Positions 60,363 to 64,000 of a stretch of DNA of 64,000 bases are shown here, in pieces. How positions within the stretch are numbered: position 1 is the first letter of the stretch; every line of letters begins with the position of its first letter. Position numbers and translations under genes: made by a program. The stretch lies in NCBI GenBank assembly GCA_963749115.1, contig CAVVLP010000011.1, forward strand, positions 1 through 64,000, given 5' to 3'. The stretch comes from SZUA-36 sp963749115. GTDB lineage: Bacteria > Pseudomonadota > Gammaproteobacteria > Xanthomonadales > SZUA-36. The notes under the pieces are model-generated. The model ran no database searches. It saw only the letters and a program-made list of their open reading frames with translations, and was not told where the DNA came from.

Positions 60363-61532
60363 GTGAAAAAGTTACTGAAAATCATATCCCCCATCCTGGT
60401 GCTGGCAGTGAGCATTGGAATTGTTCAGGCTCTCAGCGCAGCAAAGCCCGAACCGGAAAAAAAGGAAGATGAACAGAGACTGATTTCCCTGTACGTTGAT
60501 GAAGTGACGTCGGACACGGTTACCATTTCAGTTCAGACACAGGGTGAAGTCCGCCCCAAGACTGAAATTGATCTGATCCCACAGGTTTCAGGCCGTATTG
60601 TTGGAATCTCCGAGGCCTTTGCAGAAGGCGCTGAGTTTGATCCGGGTGAAACCCTGATCAAGATTGACGACACCAACTACAAACTTGCCGTTATTCGTGC
60701 ACAGGCCCGCGTTGCGGAGGCCGAGGTCGCCGTTCAACGGGAACTTGCAAATGCCAAGATTAAAAAGGAACACTGGCTCGATAAGCGAAATGCCGGTGAA
60801 CCGACACCTTATGCATTGAATAAGCCGCAGGTCATGGAAGCAGAAGCCAAATTACTCGCTGCTGAATCAGATCTGAAAGAAGCCCGCCTGAATGTGGCCC
60901 GCACTGAAATAAACGTACCATTCCTGGGCCGTGTACGTGAAAAAAACGTTGGTATTGGCCAGTATGTCACGGCGGGTCAAAGCCTCGGCCGGGTTTTCTC
61001 TACCGATACCGTTGAAATCCGTTTGCCTCTGACCGACTCACAATTGGCAGAACTGAACCTGCCGATGGGTTTTATGGCAGATGCATTCAACGCACCGCTT
61101 GTGCAGTTCAGCGCTCATGTCGGTAATCGCGAGCATACCTGGAACGGACGTATTGTTCGCACCCATGCCTCGGTTGATCAGCAGACACGTCTTATATATG
61201 CCATAGCCGAGGTCGAAGACCCCTACGGCCTGGGTTCCGATAACGGTGCACCAATAGCGGTTGGCATGTTTGTCCATGCAGACATTGCTGGTGTGAACAG
61301 CCAGTCAGCAATGGTACTGCCACGCCTTGCATTACGTAATGCGAACAAGGTCTATGTGATCAACGATGAAAACCGGCTTGAGATCCGCACCGTCGAGGTG
61401 CTTTCCACATCGGAGGACATCGTGTTGGTCAGCAATGGTGTTGAGGTTGGCGACAAAGTCGTGACCTCGACGATTCCTGCGGCGGTCGATGGCATGGAAG
61501 TACACGCTATCACCCGTGAAAAAACCAGCTAA
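60363..61532 (+). CDS. RND efflux periplasmic adaptor (HlyD/AcrA family)
   Basis: A 389-residue membrane fusion protein. The N-terminal hydrophobic segment ISPILVLAVSIGIVQALSA acts as signal or anchor; there is no lipobox. The lipoyl half has QGEVRPKTEIDLIPQVSGRI. A coiled-coil hairpin spans about residues 105-175, the second lipoyl half has PFLGRVREKNVGIGQYVTAG, then beta-barrel and membrane-proximal domains follow (NKVYVINDENRLEIRTVEV; GVEVGDKVVTS). The start is a GTG. The RND permease follows after 25 bases, so the pair forms a tripartite exporter with an outer-membrane channel encoded elsewhere. Confidence 0.92.
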   Translation: MKKLLKIISPILVLAVSIGIVQALSAAKPEPEKKEDEQRLISLYVDEVTSDTVTISVQTQGEVRPKTEIDLIPQVSGRIVGISEAFAEGAEFDPGETLIKIDDTNYKLAVIRAQARVAEAEVAVQRELANAKIKKEHWLDKRNAGEPTPYALNKPQVMEAEAKLLAAESDLKEARLNVARTEINVPFLGRVREKNVGIGQYVTAGQSLGRVFSTDTVEIRLPLTDSQLAELNLPMGFMADAFNAPLVQFSAHVGNREHTWNGRIVRTHASVDQQTRLIYAIAEVEDPYGLGSDNGAPIAVGMFVHADIAGVNSQSAMVLPRLALRNANKVYVINDENRLEIRTVEVLSTSEDIVLVSNGVEVGDKVVTSTIPAAVDGMEVHAITREKTS

Positions 61533-61557
61533 AAAGTAGCTAAAGAGGGAGCAGGAC

Positions 61558-64000
61558 ATGAATGGTTTAATCGCCTGGTGGGCACGGAATTCTGTAGCCG
61601 CGAACCTGGTCATGATCGGTATCTTTGTTGCCGGCGCGATTGGTTTTTCCCAAATGGAACGCGAGATGGATCCGCAGGTGCGGTTCCCCGGGTCTGCAGA
61701 TCGAAGTTTCCTGGCCCGGTGCTGCCCCGCAGGAAGTCGAAGAACAAATCGTTGCTCGTATTGAAGAATCCGTTCGCGACCTCGATGCAATCGAGTGGGT
61801 ACGCTCCACCTCGTCAGAAGGCTTTGGCGCTGTTTATATCCTCGCGGAACAGCAGGTTGATTTCACCCAGTTCATGAACGATGTCAAGATCCGCCTCGAT
61901 TCCATCTCCTCTTTCCCTCGCGACATCGAGCCGCCACAGGTTCAGCAGTGGATCAACCGCAATGAGTTTATGCGTGTCGCAGTCCATGGCGACATTGGCG
62001 AACGCGAGCTTAAACGACTGGCAGAAACACTCCGGCGTGAAGCCGCGCAATTAACAGCGGTCACCGTTGTAGAGTTATTTGGAACACGTCAGGAAGAGGT
62101 TTCCATCGAGGTCAGTGAAGAGGCCCTGAGACGTTACAACCTGAGTTTCTCAGAGGTCGCCGAAGCCATCCGCAATACCTCAATCAACCAGTCTGCGGGC
62201 CAGGTCCGTACCGAGGTTGGTACCTACCAGTTAAAAGTACGCAGCCAGGCCGATACAGAAACAGAATTTAACGACATTATCGTCCGTGAAACTTCAGATG
62301 GCGGCATTCTGCGTGTGGGCGATGTGGCCACCGTCATCGATGGTTTCGAGGACAACCCGATATTGGCAACGCTCAATGGTGAACCTGCGGTGCTGCTGCA
62401 GATCATGTCCACCGAGGTCATGGATATTGTCACTGCCTCAGAATCCGTTCGCGAATGGATTGAGAAAAGAAAAGACAGCTTACCGGAAGGTGTCAGCCTG
62501 ACGCTGTGGACCGATCAGGCAGTGGATTTCAAAGGCCGGATGAAGACCATCGGCAGTTCCGCCGTGCAGGGTTTGGCACTGGTCATGATCGTTCTGCTAC
62601 TCACCCTGAGACCCATCGTTGCCTTCTGGGTTGCCATTGGTATTGCCACGGCCTACGCCGGTGCCTTCGTGTTACTGGGGCCGGTGGGTGTATCACTGAA
62701 CATGCTTTCTACTTTCGCTTTCCTCTTGGTGCTCGGTATCGTTGTTGATGATGCCATCGTGGTTGGTGAAGGCATACACAGCGAAGCCAACCGGATAGGT
62801 GGCGGTGTCAATGCATCTATTTCAGGTGCGCAACTGGTAGCCAAACCCGTCGTATTTGGTGTTATTACGACCATCATGGCCTTTCTTCCCTGGCTTTTTG
62901 TGAGCGGTTCAACTTCGGAATTTACACGGCACATTACCTGGGTGGTGATCCTCGCACTGATCTTTTCACTGGTCGAGTCACTACTGATTCTGCCGTCACA
63001 TCTTTCGACCATGAAGCCCCGCACAAACATGAAGCGTTTTGGCCGCTTCCAGAAGCGGATCGCCGACAGCATTCTCAATTTTGCACAAAATCATTACCGG
63101 AAAATAGCCGGCTGGTCGATTGACCATCGCTACCTGACAACGAGTATTTTTCTCGGCGCACTGGTCATAGGATTCGGTCTTTTTGGAACAGGCTGGGTTA
63201 AAAAGAGTTTCATGCCGGACATCGAGTCCGATGAGATCATTGTTAATGTTGTGATGCCAGAAGGCGCGCCTTACAGCCGTGCATTGGAAATTCTTGCACA
63301 GTTACAGGAAGCTGAACTGGCGCTCGTAGAAGAAGTCAATGAGCGCACAGACGGCGAAGGCGTCCTGATCGAAAACTGGTACACACGTTCGAGGCGTGAC
63401 AGTGTACTGGCCATCGTCAAGCTGGCACCGCCGGAAGTTCGCGACATGACAGCAAAAGAGGCTTCTATCCGATTGCGTGAATTGATGGGTGATGTGCCAG
63501 ATGCGCGTGAGGTGTCGGTTCAGTATACACAGGGCAATAACGACCCCGATTTCGAACTGTCTATCAGGCACCCGGATCTCGACGTGTTACGCGCCGCGAC
63601 CGCGGATGTTGAAAACCAGCTGCGCACTTACGAAACTATTTATGATGTACGTAACAACCTTGAGGGCGCGTCTGAAGAAATCCGTCTGACCATGAAACCC
63701 GGAACGGCCAAGCTTGGGCTGACCCTTGCCGATGTGAACCAGCAGGTACGCCAGGCCTACTTTGGCGAAGAGGTTCAACGCGTGCCGCGTGACGGCCAGG
63801 ACGTGAAGGTCAAGGTTCGTTATCCGCTCGCGTCAAGAGAGTCCATCGAAAGCCTGAAAAACTTCCGCGTTCGTACCAATGATGGTCGTGAGTTGCCGCT
63901 TCTTGCCGTTGCGGATCTTGAATATGCACCCGGTATCAACCGTATCCAACGCTGGAATGGCAACCGTGCTGCGCGTATCAGTGCCGATCTGAAAGAACAG
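61558..64000 (+). CDS. RND efflux permease (AcrB/HAE1 type), partial, one frameshift
   Basis: The inner-membrane proton-driven pump of the tripartite exporter, truncated by the window end at about 810 residues of an expected 1000-1050. The start is MNGLIAWWARNSVAANLVMI. One extra C in the CCCC run at 61686-61689 breaks the frame. Removing it joins DPQVRFPG to LQIEVSWPGAAPQEVEEQI, and the rest is open to 64000. Signatures are LVLGIVVDDAIVVGEGIHSE (TM4 Asp pair for proton relay), NTSINQSAGQVRTEVG, and FTRHITWVVILALIFSLVESLLILP (of which SLVESLLILP is TM6). FMPDIESDEIIVNVVMPEG opens the second half. Substrate class cannot be told from this part. Confidence 0.92.

Overview
The window reads as a chromosome segment of a Gammaproteobacterium of moderate GC content; I cannot name the genus. 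The strongest evidence is an unbroken gammaproteobacterial-type block rpsB-tsf-pyrH-frr-uppS-cdsA-dxr-rseP-bamA-skp-lpxD-fabZ-lpxA-lpxB-rnhB (26.3-41.5 kb). Supporting genes are EfpL, EpmB, DUF2069, a PhoPQ-like pair and a CecR/YbhGFR-type exporter. No rRNA, tRNA, CRISPR array, intact insertion sequence or prophage was seen.

Layout. 0-2 kb: msrA, a short non-coding stretch with an inverted GGGGTCGGACC pair, and a ribbon-helix-helix/Doc-type toxin-antitoxin pair. 2-6.5 kb (minus strand): a small PepSY-like secreted protein, response regulator, sensor kinase, mazG and rmuC in one tight run. 6.7-12.8 kb: dusA, a TetR-HlyD-ABC ATPase-ABC permease operon, and a dicarboxylate/glutamate-type symporter. 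13.0-18.3 kb: ETF-ubiquinone oxidoreductase, etfB, etfA and acetoacetyl-CoA synthetase, an acyl/ketone-body oxidation module. 18.9-21.7 kb: cystathionine gamma-synthase/lyase, cystathionine beta-synthase and a YdcH-like protein. 22-26 kb: two lipoproteins (one OmpA-like), maleylacetoacetate isomerase plus fumarylacetoacetate hydrolase, and a TPR membrane protein. 26.3-41.5 kb: translation, isoprenoid, envelope and lipid A block. 42-50 kb: TlpA-like thioredoxin, YihY/BrkB, ArsC-like, DUF2069, an unrecognised 1041-residue exported protein, a short asparaginase-like protein, EfpL and DUF445. 50.2-56.7 kb: a Rieske oxygenase and TetR regulator facing two FAD oxidoreductases of the phytoene-desaturase/PYROXD2 type and a GcvT/DmdA-like folate-dependent protein, a plausible uncharacterised demethylation or amine-oxidation pathway. 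57.3-64 kb: EpmB, a secreted peroxiredoxin-like protein, OmpW with an FNR/Anr-like box, and an RND efflux pair whose permease runs off the end.

Two window-wide patterns stand out. First, several spaces between genes, mostly between convergent genes, carry large nested inverted repeats. Two of these (18.4 and 41.5 kb) are clearly diverged copies of one 109-bp palindrome plus a conserved flank, a 20-base sequence links 41.8 and 48.9 kb, and a 586-bp multi-hairpin element lies at 56.7-57.3 kb. None contains a credible gene. Second, about fifteen single-base indels, nearly all one-base insertions, interrupt otherwise well-conserved genes, including essential rpsB and bamA. Sequencing or consensus error is the simplest explanation, so I annotate these as genes with frameshifts rather than as pseudogenes.
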